A stretch of 33,523 nucleotides of DNA from Prevotellaceae bacterium (GCA_031278545.1 JAITKF010000009.1:1-33523), one strand, 5' to 3'; shown: positions 6,750 to 15,085, numbered from the stretch's first letter. Numbers and translations are program-made. Notes: generated from the letters alone by a model not told the origin.

Positions 6750-7730
6750 ATGCAAACACGTAATTTAGTATCTTTCGATTGGGCTATGAAACGGCTGCTG
6801 CGCAATAAAGCAAATTTTGCCGTACTTGAAGGCTTTTTGAGCGAATTATTGAAACGCCAAATCATCATCAAGCAGATTTTGGAGAGTGAAAGCAACCAGA
6901 AGTCGATTGAAGACAAGTTTAACCGAGTCGACGTGCTGGCTGAAGACTCTAACAAGGAATTGATGATTATTGAAGTGCAGTACAATAGTCAAGTCGATTA
7001 TTTTCTTCGGATGCTCTACGGAACAAGCAAGGTCATCACTGAACGAATCAACAAAAGTAGCCCGTATGGGGTGATTCGAAAAGTCTATTCCATCAACATC
7101 GTATATTTTGATTTGGGGCAAGGCAATGATTATATATATCATGGCAAGACCCACTTCAAGGGCTTGCATACCCATGAAACACTACAACTGTCTGAAAAGC
7201 AACGCGAAAAATTCGGATATACCGAAGCGGGCGACTTGCATCCGGAATATTATATTATAAAAGTAAATCAATTTAACGACGTGGCTAAAGATACGTTGGA
7301 CGAGTGGATTTATTTTTTAAAAAACAATGAAATTAAATCCGATTTTAAGGCGCAAGGGTTGGATTTAGCCTGTGAGGTTATGGCCTACGACCGGCTCACG
7401 GTAAAAGAACTACGCGCGTATGAACGTGCCCTCGATACCAAATGGCTCGAAGACGATATTGTGTCAACGGCCGAAGATAGGGGATTGCAACAGGGTCTTA
7501 AAAAAGGATTAAAACAGGGTCTTGAAAAGGGGTTGAAGAGAGGATTGAAAAAGGGCATGCAGCAAGGTATGCAGCAAGGCATAGAAAAGGGTGTAGAAAA
7601 AGGCATAGAAAAGGGCATGCAGCAGATCCAAATAGAAATAGCCCGGCGTATGCTATCGGAGAATGAACCGGTCGAAAAAATAATGCAGTATACCGGCTTG
7701 TCTGCTGAGCAAATAGAAAGCCTGCACTAA
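6750..7730 (+). CDS. Rpn family PD-(D/E)XK nuclease / putative transposase
   Basis: 326 residues. The N-terminal ~220 residues match the PDDEXK_2/Rpn family: SFDWAMKRLLRNKANFAVLE at the start, then NRVDVLAEDSNKELMIIEVQ, which supplies the nuclease motif D61...E75-V-Q77, then YFLRMLYGTSKVI. Rpn proteins are DNA endonucleases that promote RecA-independent recombination in E. coli; many relatives are annotated as transposases without transposition evidence. The C-terminal region (about 248-300) is a run of GL(K/Q/E)(K/Q)G-type four-residue repeats such as GLKKGLKQGLEKG, ending in an ARRMLSENEPVEKIMQYTGL helix common in this family. The gene has its own promoter and ends 13 bases before the sigma-factor frame. 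It sits beside an IS30 element, in keeping with its mobile distribution. Confidence 0.88.
   Translation: MQTRNLVSFDWAMKRLLRNKANFAVLEGFLSELLKRQIIIKQILESESNQKSIEDKFNRVDVLAEDSNKELMIIEVQYNSQVDYFLRMLYGTSKVITERINKSSPYGVIRKVYSINIVYFDLGQGNDYIYHGKTHFKGLHTHETLQLSEKQREKFGYTEAGDLHPEYYIIKVNQFNDVAKDTLDEWIYFLKNNEIKSDFKAQGLDLACEVMAYDRLTVKELRAYERALDTKWLEDDIVSTAEDRGLQQGLKKGLKQGLEKGLKRGLKKGMQQGMQQGIEKGVEKGIEKGMQQIQIEIARRMLSENEPVEKIMQYTGLSAEQIESLH
7482..7626 (+). repeat. In-frame 12-bp-unit repeats in the Rpn gene
   Basis: Degenerate 12-base units (for example GGATTGAAAAAG, GGTATGCAGCAA, GGCATAGAAAAG) encode GLKK, GMQQ and GIEK tetrapeptides about a dozen times. Since 12 is a multiple of three, slippage would change length without breaking the frame. 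Confidence 0.75.
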
Positions 7731-7743
7731 TATAAAACGAGGT

Positions 7744-8325
7744 TTGTTTTTTACAACCAAAATAACCGCCTGTTCCGATAAAGAACTATTGGCATTGTTT
7801 CGCAAAACTAAGAATGTCGACTATTTTGCCGAATTATATAGCCGCTACATTCCGTTAACCTACGGGTTGTGCCTGAATTATCTGAAGACAACTGGCGATG
7901 CGCAGGACGTGGTTATGGAGTTGTTTGAAGAAATACAACAAAAGGTGTTTCAGCATGAAGTACAGACTTTTCATACATGGCTTTACAGTGTGGTAAAAAA
8001 TCATTGTATAAAAGTACTGCGAAAAAATGACCGGCAAGTTTATGTCGCTTTCCAACCTGTATTTATGGAATCGGACAATCTTCCGGCTCTATTCAGTGAA
8101 GATAACAGGGAGGAAAATTTCCGGTCGCTCCAAAAGTGTATGGAAAAACTTCCGGAATCGCAACAAGTGAGTATAAAATTGTTTTTTATGTCCGATAAAT
8201 CGTATGCGGATATTGCCGACATAACGGGGTTCCATTTAAAAAGTGTGAAAAGCTATATCCAAAACGGTAAGCGGAATTTAAAAATATGCATGGATAATGA
8301 CAGCAAAGCGGCATCGCATCATTGA
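7744..8325 (+). CDS. ECF-type RNA polymerase sigma factor (sigma-70 family)
   Basis: 193 residues from a TTG at 7744. No in-frame ATG exists between the Rpn stop (7728-7730) and the conserved start, so TTG, or an even rarer ATA at 7732, must be used unless the gene is 5'-truncated. Region 2 spans YFAELYSRYIPLTYGLCLNYLKTTGDAQDVVMELFEEIQQKV and TFHTWLYSVVKNHCIKVLRK (about 27-100). Region 4 is LQKCMEKLPESQQVSIKLFFMSDKSYADIADITGFHLKSVKSYIQNGKRNLK (about 128-185). This is the two-region layout of extracytoplasmic-function sigma factors. The stop overlaps the next gene by 29 bases, which suggests that gene encodes its regulator. Confidence 0.88.
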   Translation: MFFTTKITACSDKELLALFRKTKNVDYFAELYSRYIPLTYGLCLNYLKTTGDAQDVVMELFEEIQQKVFQHEVQTFHTWLYSVVKNHCIKVLRKNDRQVYVAFQPVFMESDNLPALFSEDNREENFRSLQKCMEKLPESQQVSIKLFFMSDKSYADIADITGFHLKSVKSYIQNGKRNLKICMDNDSKAASHH

Positions 8326-9412
8326 GTATTTACAAGGCACGCAAAAAGGAAAAACGGCTAATCGAATAGAACGAGAAGCGCAGCAAGACCCTTTTTTGGA
8401 GGAAGCGTTTAGCGGGTACGACAAGCACGACGACAACCATGCAGCAGCTATCCTGCTCCTTCAGCAACGATTGAAAACGCAGGCGGCAAAACAGAAAAAA
8501 CCGGCATGGATATGGGCGGCAGCCGCCTGTATTGTAGTGTTAGTCGGAGCAGGGCTTCTATTGTTATTACGGCAAGCGCCCGTGGCAGACACACTCCCCG
8601 TTGCGAAGCTATTGATGACAGACACACTCCCTATCGCGAAGTTACCCGACAGGCATGAACCTGCCACCGTGCAATCTCCGCTATCAATCGAACGCAAAAG
8701 TACAATCGTGCAAAAAGAACCGGACGTTCATCTAAAACCGCCGCATCCGAATTCACCTGAAAAGGATATGTCGTCCGACGGTCATGTGACGATAATGGAG
8801 TTTGCCAAAAACGCCGTCCCCGCAGTATTGGTCGACAAATCGATGAAAGTCGCTACCGGTATTGTATCCGAAGAAGGTGCTCCGCTGGCGGGTGCGTCGG
8901 TGAGCATTAAAGGCGCGCCGACGGCCGTGTTGACGGATATGGGCGGGCATTATGCTATTCCTGTACAAGATAGCAATACGTTGGTGTTTTCTTTCATTGG
9001 TATGAATACAGAAGAAATTCCGGTGGCTGGAAAAACGACGATTGATGTTAATCTGGTCGCCGATGCAATAGAGCTGGAAGAAGTAGTAGTCGTTGGATAC
9101 GGCGTAATGAAACGTACTTCTATACCGGACACCGCCGACGAAACTGCCGTCCCGCTTATCGGCAAAAAGGCCTACCGGAATTATTTGAGACAAAGTATAC
9201 GACAGCCGTCCGATTCCTTATGCATTAAGGCGAAAGGAAAAGTAGAACTTCTATTTTATATAGACGTACAAGGAAATCCGTTCAATATTGAAATAATAAC
9301 CAGCCTGTGTCCCTCGTGCGACGAAGAAGCCATCCGGCTTATCAAAGAAGGCGGCAAATGGACGCTCAGCAAACGCCCTGTAAAGCAAACAATACGATTC
9401 CGAGGACGGTAG
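8297..9412 (+). CDS. Single-pass membrane protein: putative anti-sigma-like N-terminus, CarboxypepD-regulatory domain, TonB-C-like end
   Basis: 371 residues, start ATG at 8297 inside the sigma-factor gene. A cytoplasmic N-terminus of ~68 residues (HRIIEYLQGTQ...DPFLEEAFSGYD) precedes one membrane segment (WIWAAAACIVVLVGAGLLLLL, ~71-91). A Pro-rich linker carries a 10-residue duplication (DTLPVAKLLM/DTLPIAKLPD). Residues ~185-255 form a CarboxypepD_reg-like beta domain (TGIVSEEGAPLAGASVSIKG). It is followed by ELEEVVVVGYG, the motif that in SusC-type receptors leads into the plug. Residues ~310-371 (GKVELLFYIDVQGNPFNIEI...EEAIRLIKEGGKWTL) resemble the TonB C-terminal domain. The order suggests an inner-membrane protein reaching across the periplasm toward an outer-membrane receptor, perhaps relaying a signal to the sigma factor. 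The function is inferred. Confidence 0.75.
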   Translation: MTAKRHRIIEYLQGTQKGKTANRIEREAQQDPFLEEAFSGYDKHDDNHAAAILLLQQRLKTQAAKQKKPAWIWAAAACIVVLVGAGLLLLLRQAPVADTLPVAKLLMTDTLPIAKLPDRHEPATVQSPLSIERKSTIVQKEPDVHLKPPHPNSPEKDMSSDGHVTIMEFAKNAVPAVLVDKSMKVATGIVSEEGAPLAGASVSIKGAPTAVLTDMGGHYAIPVQDSNTLVFSFIGMNTEEIPVAGKTTIDVNLVADAIELEEVVVVGYGVMKRTSIPDTADETAVPLIGKKAYRNYLRQSIRQPSDSLCIKAKGKVELLFYIDVQGNPFNIEIITSLCPSCDEEAIRLIKEGGKWTLSKRPVKQTIRFRGR

Positions 9413-9507
9413 TCGTTTTTTTAGTAGCCCGTCAGCAGTAGGCTGCAAAATCCATTTCCGGTTTCCGAAATAAGTAGATCAAGATAGTAAAATTCATTCC
9501 GATTTCC

Positions 9508-9606
9508 GGAACGAAAGAATCCGGATGATAGAGTTTATTCTTGTGAATGGAATGAAAGAATTTATGCGACGGAGCTTGTCACGGCGAGTGGAATAAAAAA
9601 ATCCGG
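9508..9606. repeat. Degenerate 41-bp periodic repeat
   Basis: GGAACGAAAGAATCCGG (9508), GGAATGAAAGAATTTAT (9549) and GGAATAAAAAAATCCGG (9590) begin exactly 41 bases apart. By my hand alignment, units 1 and 2 agree at about 24 of 41 positions. The region lies between the TonB-like gene and the 3' end of aroC and contains no credible gene. Confidence 0.4.
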
Positions 9607-9645
9607 TACTCCTGACTGTTGCTGCCTTATACGGGCAAGGCATAC

Positions 9646-10641
9646 TTATCCCTGCTGTTGACTGTTGCTGTCGACTGAAAAGTGTCCGAAATCCGCCAGT
9701 GCAATAGCTGTTATCGCTTCGACTACTACCGGCAGGCGAAGGGCGAAACAGGCGTCGTGGCGGCCGGGGATGAGAAGGTCGGTCATTTGGCCGGTGGTCA
9801 TGTTGAGGCTCCGCTGTGGACGGGCGATGCTGGCTGCCGGTTTGACCGATATGCGGAAATACAGGTCATTGCCGCTGGTGATGCCGCCGTTGATACCGCC
9901 GGCGTTGTTTGTCGTGGTTGTGCCGTCGGCGGCGACGAAGCAGTCATTGCGGGTAGAGCCACGCCGTTGTGTGGCGGCAAATCCGTCGCCAAATTCAATG
10001 CCGTTGACGCCGGGAATGGCAAATGCCAATCGGCTGATATGCGATTCGACCGAGTGGAAGAACGGCTCTCCCCAGCCGATCGGCATCCGTCGCGCCGTGC
10101 AGCGTATGATACCCCCGATGGAGTCGCCTGCCGCTATGGCCTGGTCGATGGCATCGGCAATAGTTATTTGCCCACCGGCTTCTTCCAGTTCGGCTGTGAT
10201 GACTACCGGCGTCAGTATTTTTTTTGCAACGACGCCCGCCGCCACCAGCAACACCGTCAGGCGTCCCGACAGGTGTCCGCCGCCCCGCAAATCGTTAAAG
10301 CCGTTCCATTTTCTTGTAGCGGTAAAGTCGGCGTGTCCCGGACGAGGCGTGTCGCGGAATGCGGCGTAATCGTCAGCACGGGTATCGTCGTTGTCGAACA
10401 AGATGGCTACCGGTGCACCGGTTGTATGGCCATTGTAGACGCCGCCGCTCAGGTGTGGGATGTCGGCTTCGGCGCGAGCGGTAGTGCCACGGAAGCCGCT
10501 TTGCCGGCGATGCAAGTCGTGCAGGAAGTCGTCGGTGGAAAGCGGCAGCCCGGCCGGACAGCCATCGACTATAACGCCCATCCGCTCGCCATGCGATTCT
10601 CCGAAAAGACTTATTCTAAAAAGATGTCCGAAAGAATTCAT
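9646..10641 (-). CDS. aroC: Chorismate synthase
   Basis: 331 residues. It converts 5-enolpyruvylshikimate-3-phosphate to chorismate using reduced FMN, the last step of the shikimate pathway. The N-terminal signature FGHLFRISLFGESHGERMGVIVDGCPAGLP is clear, as are RRQSGFRGTTARAEAD, RPGHADFTATRKWNGFNDLRGGGHLSGRLTV and the C-terminal GRHDACFALRLPVVVEAITAIALADF. The length is about 20-30 residues below the usual ~355, with a short Gln-rich end (SNSQQQG). It reads more like the RPGHAD type found across many bacteria than the RPSHAD type I recall in Bacteroides. It follows aroA by 9 bases and is the last gene of the operon. Confidence 0.95.
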   Translation of the reverse strand: MNSFGHLFRISLFGESHGERMGVIVDGCPAGLPLSTDDFLHDLHRRQSGFRGTTARAEADIPHLSGGVYNGHTTGAPVAILFDNDDTRADDYAAFRDTPRPGHADFTATRKWNGFNDLRGGGHLSGRLTVLLVAAGVVAKKILTPVVITAELEEAGGQITIADAIDQAIAAGDSIGGIIRCTARRMPIGWGEPFFHSVESHISRLAFAIPGVNGIEFGDGFAATQRRGSTRNDCFVAADGTTTTNNAGGINGGITSGNDLYFRISVKPAASIARPQRSLNMTTGQMTDLLIPGRHDACFALRLPVVVEAITAIALADFGHFSVDSNSQQQG

Positions 10642-10650
10642 GATGTCTTG

Positions 10651-12045
10651 TTATGATTTATCCTGCTTTTCCTTTGCCAGCCGTTCTTGTTGTTCCGGTG
10701 TCAGTTGTTCCTGTGCCAGCAGTTTCAGCCGCTCCTGCTCTTTCCGAACGCTCAACTGTTCCCGCTCTTGTGTCATGTCGACTATGCGCGCCATATCTCG
10801 GGTAAAGGATGGATAAGATTTGCGGATACAGTGCATGTCGTCAATCAGTACCGGCTCTGGAATAAACAATCCGGCACAGGCGGCGGCCATTGCAATTCGA
10901 TGGTCATTGAACGAGGACACACGACCGCCGTGCAATTCTACATTCCCCGCGATGTCTCCGACGATGAGCGAGTCGTCTTGAAGCAAGACGTGCACACCCA
11001 ACGTCTGGAGCATGCTCAGCAGCGCTTCGGTGCGGTTGCTTTCCTTGAAATAAAGCCGCCGGACGCCGGTGATGCAGGAAACACCCTTACAAAAGGCCGC
11101 CAACAATGCCAGCGGCGGGAACAAATCGGGACAGTCGGACGCATCGAAGTGGAAGGCCTGCGGCTGACCGTTTCGCAGGACTATTAAGCGGTCGCCATCC
11201 CACCGGTATTTTACGCCGGCCATTTTGAGCACCTTTAAAATAGCCCTGTCCGCCTGACGGCTTTTTCTGTGCAGGCCGTCGACCTCTATGCGTCCGCCGA
11301 TAGCTCCGACCACCAGCCAGTAGGCTGCGCTACTCCAGTCGCCCTCGACTATATAGGTTTGCGGCGTATAGCGTTGCCCTCCGGGGATATGGAAGCGACT
11401 ATAATCTCTTTTATACGAGATGTGAACGCCGAAGGTCTCCAGCATTTCCAGCGTCATATCAATATACGGATGGCTGACCAGACTGTGCACTACCAGCGTC
11501 GAATCGCCGGAGAGCCGCGGCAAGGCCATCAGCAGTCCCGACAGCGTCTGCGAGCTGTGGAGCGCCGTTATTGACGCCGTGGCGGGGGTCAACAAGCCGC
11601 TCAGGTGCATCGGGAGGTTGAGGGATGCGTGCGCGGTAGCGCGTACGCCGAATGCCGCCAGCGCCTCTACCAGTTCGTCCATCGGTCGTTGCCACAAGTT
11701 GCCACTGCCGATGACTTTGACCGATGGATATGTTACCGCCGCTACCGGTGCAAATAACCGCGCACATAACGCCGACTCGCGGCAATACAATGTAGGCGTA
11801 CTTTTCCGTTGGATGGTGGCAGGCGAAATGTACCATACTTTTTCTTGCCGGACGACCTCCGCTCCCAACGCCTCGGCAATGTCTGCGGCGGCCAGTGCGT
11901 CGTCGCAATCCGACGGGTTGATGATACAACTTTCGCCCTGCGCCCCCAGAGCGGCGGCTACCGCGCGTTGCGTCATGCTTTTCGACGGCGGCGCTGTAAT
12001 CCGTGCATTGAAGGAAAATAATGTATGGAGTCTTTTGTTTTGCAT
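10651..12045 (-). CDS. aroA: 3-phosphoshikimate 1-carboxyvinyltransferase (EPSP synthase) with a charged C-terminal tail
   Basis: 464 residues. It transfers enolpyruvyl from PEP to shikimate 3-phosphate. Visible family features are APPSKSMTQRAVAAALGAQG at the N-terminus (Lys and Ser of the substrate site), SSQTLSGLLMALPRLSG, GDWSSAAYWLV, LYFKESNRTEALLSML and SSFNDHRIAMAAACAG. The enzyme core ends near SYPSFTRDMARIV at about residue 425. About 40 extra residues follow that are rich in Glu, Gln, Lys and Arg (TQEREQLSVRKEQERLKLLA, LTPEQQERLAKEKQDKS) and should form a single charged helix; typical AroA lacks this. It lies between the DAHP synthase gene (59-base gap) and aroC (9-base gap). Confidence 0.95.
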   Translation of the reverse strand: MQNKRLHTLFSFNARITAPPSKSMTQRAVAAALGAQGESCIINPSDCDDALAAADIAEALGAEVVRQEKVWYISPATIQRKSTPTLYCRESALCARLFAPVAAVTYPSVKVIGSGNLWQRPMDELVEALAAFGVRATAHASLNLPMHLSGLLTPATASITALHSSQTLSGLLMALPRLSGDSTLVVHSLVSHPYIDMTLEMLETFGVHISYKRDYSRFHIPGGQRYTPQTYIVEGDWSSAAYWLVVGAIGGRIEVDGLHRKSRQADRAILKVLKMAGVKYRWDGDRLIVLRNGQPQAFHFDASDCPDLFPPLALLAAFCKGVSCITGVRRLYFKESNRTEALLSMLQTLGVHVLLQDDSLIVGDIAGNVELHGGRVSSFNDHRIAMAAACAGLFIPEPVLIDDMHCIRKSYPSFTRDMARIVDMTQEREQLSVRKEQERLKLLAQEQLTPEQQERLAKEKQDKS

Positions 12046-12104
12046 TTGGATATTGGATTGGTTACCTCTCCTCTGCGAGGCTAAAAGTCCGTTTATCGTT
12101 TCAT

Positions 12105-13181
12105 CTATTTTTCATCACCCATCACATGTATTTGCCGGTTGATTGATTCCTGATGAATGAGTTCAAACAGTTCTTCGATAAAACCGACCGTAAAACCGGC
12201 AGCAGCGCCTTTGTCCAGTGCTTGTTGCAACATTTCGTTCCGGCGATGCGGCTGTAAGATGGCCACGCCGCTCCGTTTCTTTTGCCGTCCGATAGCCTCC
12301 GACACTTTCATTCGTTGCGCCAGCATGTCTATCAGTTGCTCGTCAAAACAATCCAACTCTGCCCGCAACTGCCGCAACCTATCTATGAAACCGACATCAG
12401 ATGAGGTGTCGGCGCGTCGGACGAGAGTTGCCAGCAGCGCGGTCAATGCCTGCGGCGTGATTTGCTGTGCAGCGTCGCTCCATGCTTCGTTGGGGCGGAT
12501 ATGCGTTTCTATCATCCAGCCATCGTAGCGCAGGTCGACGGCGCGTTGCAGGAGTTCCGGTAGGTATTCCCGCTTACCACCAATATGGCTCGGGTCGCAG
12601 AGGAGCGGGATGCCGGGCAGACGCTGCGTCAGCGACAGTGGAATTTGCCACAGCGGTTGATTCCGGTAGGGCGTTTTCTGGTAGCTCGAAAATCCCCGAT
12701 GCACCGCCGCCACCGCCGGCACGCCAGCCTTCAGTAGACGTTCAACAGCGCCTACCCACAACGCCAAATCGGGCGCTACGGGATTTTTGACCAACACCGC
12801 AGTGTCCACGCCTCGCAAGGCATCGGCGATTTCCTGCACGGCAAATGTGTTGGTCGTCGTCCGTGCGCCTATCCAGAGAATGTCAATACCATACCGCAAA
12901 GCCGCTTCCACATGCCGCACGTTGGCCACCTCTGTAGCCACAGGCAGATGAAATTCATCACGTACCTGCGCCAGCCACGCCAGTCCTTTTTCACCTACGC
13001 CCTCGAAGCAGTCGGGCTGTGTACGCGGTTTCCACACGCCGGCGCGAAACACATCCGTCAACCCTCCGGCAGCCAGTTCCCGCGCTGTCGCCATGACTTG
13101 CGCCTCCGTCTCTGCACTGCACGGCCCCGCCAGAACCATCCATTTACCGGGATTCTTTAGTATATAGGAAAACTTACTCAT
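12105..13181 (-). CDS. Bifunctional DAHP synthase / chorismate mutase
   Basis: 358 residues from the ATG at 13181; an upstream TTG at 13196 would add five residues and is less likely. The N-terminal domain (1 to ~245) is a type I KDPG-aldolase-like DAHP synthase: WMVLAGPCSAETEAQVM, FRAGVWKPRTQPDCFEGVGEKGL, DILWIGARTTTNTFAVQEIA, VLVKNPVAPD and LLCDPSHIGGKREYLPELLQ. It condenses PEP with erythrose 4-phosphate. The C-terminal domain (~255-350) is an AroQ-type helical chorismate mutase: FIDRLRQLRAELDCFDEQLI, LAQRMKVSEAIGRQKKRSGV and FIEELFELIHQESINRQ. The fusion gives both entry to the shikimate pathway and the branch to prephenate, and allows feedback control through the mutase domain. It is the first gene of an operon with aroA and aroC. 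Confidence 0.95.
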   Translation of the reverse strand: MSKFSYILKNPGKWMVLAGPCSAETEAQVMATARELAAGGLTDVFRAGVWKPRTQPDCFEGVGEKGLAWLAQVRDEFHLPVATEVANVRHVEAALRYGIDILWIGARTTTNTFAVQEIADALRGVDTAVLVKNPVAPDLALWVGAVERLLKAGVPAVAAVHRGFSSYQKTPYRNQPLWQIPLSLTQRLPGIPLLCDPSHIGGKREYLPELLQRAVDLRYDGWMIETHIRPNEAWSDAAQQITPQALTALLATLVRRADTSSDVGFIDRLRQLRAELDCFDEQLIDMLAQRMKVSEAIGRQKKRSGVAILQPHRRNEMLQQALDKGAAAGFTVGFIEELFELIHQESINRQIHVMGDEK

Positions 13182-13202
13182 AATTCGTCTATGCAACGGC
13201 TA

Positions 13203-13210
13203 CAAAGATA
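13203..13210 (-). promoter_or_regulatory. -7 box of the chorismate operon
   Basis: TATCTTTG on the minus strand, 21 bases before the ATG at 13181. No well-spaced -33 TTTG is seen. Its position also argues against the longer TTG start of the first gene. Confidence 0.55.
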
Positions 13211-13320
13211 CTTAAAATTTACAAATTGAATATTGCCTGCAACAACAGGGTTGTCGTATTTCTACCAACATGTCGTCCCTGTGGAGCGGTCGGCACATTA
13301 CGACCATACTCTATAACGAA

Positions 13321-13350
13321 GATCCCCGACAGCATACACTATCGGGGATC
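13321..13350 (-). terminator. Terminator-like hairpin after the MFS gene
   Basis: GATCCCCGA (13321-13329) pairs perfectly with TCGGGGATC (13342-13350) around a 12-base loop. It lies 26 bases downstream of the minus-strand stop codon. The following T tract is weak on the minus strand (TTCGTT). Confidence 0.6.
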
Positions 13351-13376
13351 CTCTTATTTATTATGAAAACGATGTG

Positions 13377-15029
13377 TCATTTCTTATTCGGCAGCTCGAG
13401 GCCGTACCCTTTTCGACGGTCTTCGGCTTTGAGGATAAATCCTAACACTAATGCCGCGACTCCAAGGAAGGCCAACATCAGCATCGGATATAAATAATCG
13501 TATGACACGGCCGCCACTTCGGGCGTCATGGTTTTATCTCGTAATGCTTGCGCGACGGCCGGGTTAGAAGCGTCCAAAATTTTGCCTATCAACAGCGGGA
13601 AGAGCCACAGGCCGATATTCTGTATCCAAAATATCAAAGCATACGCCGATCCGATTACTTTATTATCGACCAGTTTCGGTACGCTGGGCCACAACGACGC
13701 CGGCACTAACGAGAACGACGAGCCTAATACCAGTATGGTGATATAAGCTATCAGGATACCGCCCACGGCGCTCCCTTTGAACATCGGCAATATGAATGCA
13801 AATGTCAAATGACAGGCGATGAGGAGCAGCGAGCCTATCATCAGCATCGACGCCGCTTTGCCTTTATTATCGACATATTTTCCGATGATGGGTGTAATAC
13901 CGACCGCCAGTAACGGAAATACGGCAAATACCGTTTCGGCCGACTGCCGCATGTATCCCATGTAACAGAACACCACAAGGAGCGCGACGGATACGGTCAA
14001 CAGAGCTGTTTTAACGGTTCGTTTACTGAAATTACTGGCAAATGCAGCGGCAGCCACTACCAACATGACCAGATATTGTATGATAGTGCATAGGTTCGAT
14101 GCCCAAAAAGAGCCGGCAGCCGGAGGGGTGAATGTCAAATTGCATTGCAGCATATTGACTGCGTATTTCTGAAAAGGGAAAATCGCCGAATAGTACAGCA
14201 CACATAGCAGTGCCACTAACCAGAAGCCGCGACTACGAAGAATTGTGCCGATGTCTTTAATTTGAAACAGGTCGTCTTTTTCTTCCACCGCGCCGGTTTG
14301 TGCATCTAATCTTCTATCCATAAAGAAATAAACGATGAACATAATCAGCGCAATGATCAGTAGGATGACGCCGAATGCTACCGACCGCGAAACATCAATA
14401 TGTCCGCTCCATTTGGCAAACACGGGCGAGAATATCATACACGTCGCCACGCCCAGACGCGCCAACGCCATTTCGGATCCCATAGCCAGCGCCATTTCTT
14501 TTCCTTTAAACCATTTGACAATACCACGCGATACGGTGATGCCGGCCATCTCGACGCCACAGCCGAAAATCATAAATCCTATTGCCGAGAATTTGGCTGA
14601 GGCTGGCATTCCTTCGTAGAAGGGCGACACGCCTAATTCGTCGAACAGCGGTATGTAATTCAGGTGAATGGTAAACCAGTGTTCCAGGGCAGAGCCGGCG
14701 AACATGTCGGTTACGGCGTACCAATTGATTGTCGCGCCGACGAGCATGACAAAGCCCGATAATATCGCGGTGAACCGGACGCCCATTTTGTCCAAGATAA
14801 TACCGGCAAAGATTAGGAAAAAGATGAACACGTTTAAAAATGTTTCCGCTCCCTGCATCGTGCCGAAGGCCGTCGAGTCCCATCCGCGGGTTGATTGCAT
14901 CAGATCCTTAATCGGTGAGAGTATATCCATAAAGATATAGGAGCAAAACATGGCAAAGGCCAGTAGTACTAACGCCGTCCAGCGCATGGCCGGGGAGTCG
15001 CTTAAGATTTGTTTCGTTTTTTCAACCAT
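13377..15029 (-). CDS. Major facilitator superfamily transporter, MFSD1-like
   Basis: 550 residues from the ATG at 15029 (MVEKTKQILSDSPAMRW). Upstream in-frame codons would add a non-hydrophobic stretch that overlaps the preceding gene in another frame, so they are rejected. About 12 hydrophobic segments are seen, beginning WTALVLLAFAMFCSYIFMDI and VFIFFLIFAGIILDKMGVRF (MFS loop 2-3 G-x-x-x-D-K-x-G-x-R). The C-terminal half has SLVPASLWPSVPKLV and IGSAYALIFWIQNIGLWLFP, which to me recalls the MFSD1 dipeptide transporter group; that assignment is a guess. A charged central loop (MDRRLDAQTGAVEEKDDLFQIKDI) separates the halves. It is 56 bases behind the barrel gene and may be the last gene of the yajC transcript. 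Confidence 0.85.
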   Translation of the reverse strand: MVEKTKQILSDSPAMRWTALVLLAFAMFCSYIFMDILSPIKDLMQSTRGWDSTAFGTMQGAETFLNVFIFFLIFAGIILDKMGVRFTAILSGFVMLVGATINWYAVTDMFAGSALEHWFTIHLNYIPLFDELGVSPFYEGMPASAKFSAIGFMIFGCGVEMAGITVSRGIVKWFKGKEMALAMGSEMALARLGVATCMIFSPVFAKWSGHIDVSRSVAFGVILLIIALIMFIVYFFMDRRLDAQTGAVEEKDDLFQIKDIGTILRSRGFWLVALLCVLYYSAIFPFQKYAVNMLQCNLTFTPPAAGSFWASNLCTIIQYLVMLVVAAAAFASNFSKRTVKTALLTVSVALLVVFCYMGYMRQSAETVFAVFPLLAVGITPIIGKYVDNKGKAASMLMIGSLLLIACHLTFAFILPMFKGSAVGGILIAYITILVLGSSFSLVPASLWPSVPKLVDNKVIGSAYALIFWIQNIGLWLFPLLIGKILDASNPAVAQALRDKTMTPEVAAVSYDYLYPMLMLAFLGVAALVLGFILKAEDRRKGYGLELPNKK

Positions 15030-15085
15030 AGTATTTAATGTAAGAAGTGAATGATTTTTCAATAGAATATGGTACCGGGCGCCGA

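Noticed and set aside
9682-10656. Plus-strand ORF of 324 residues opposite aroC
   Set aside because: It is a shadow of the GC-rich aroC gene. The aroC reading has a full family signature; this frame has none.
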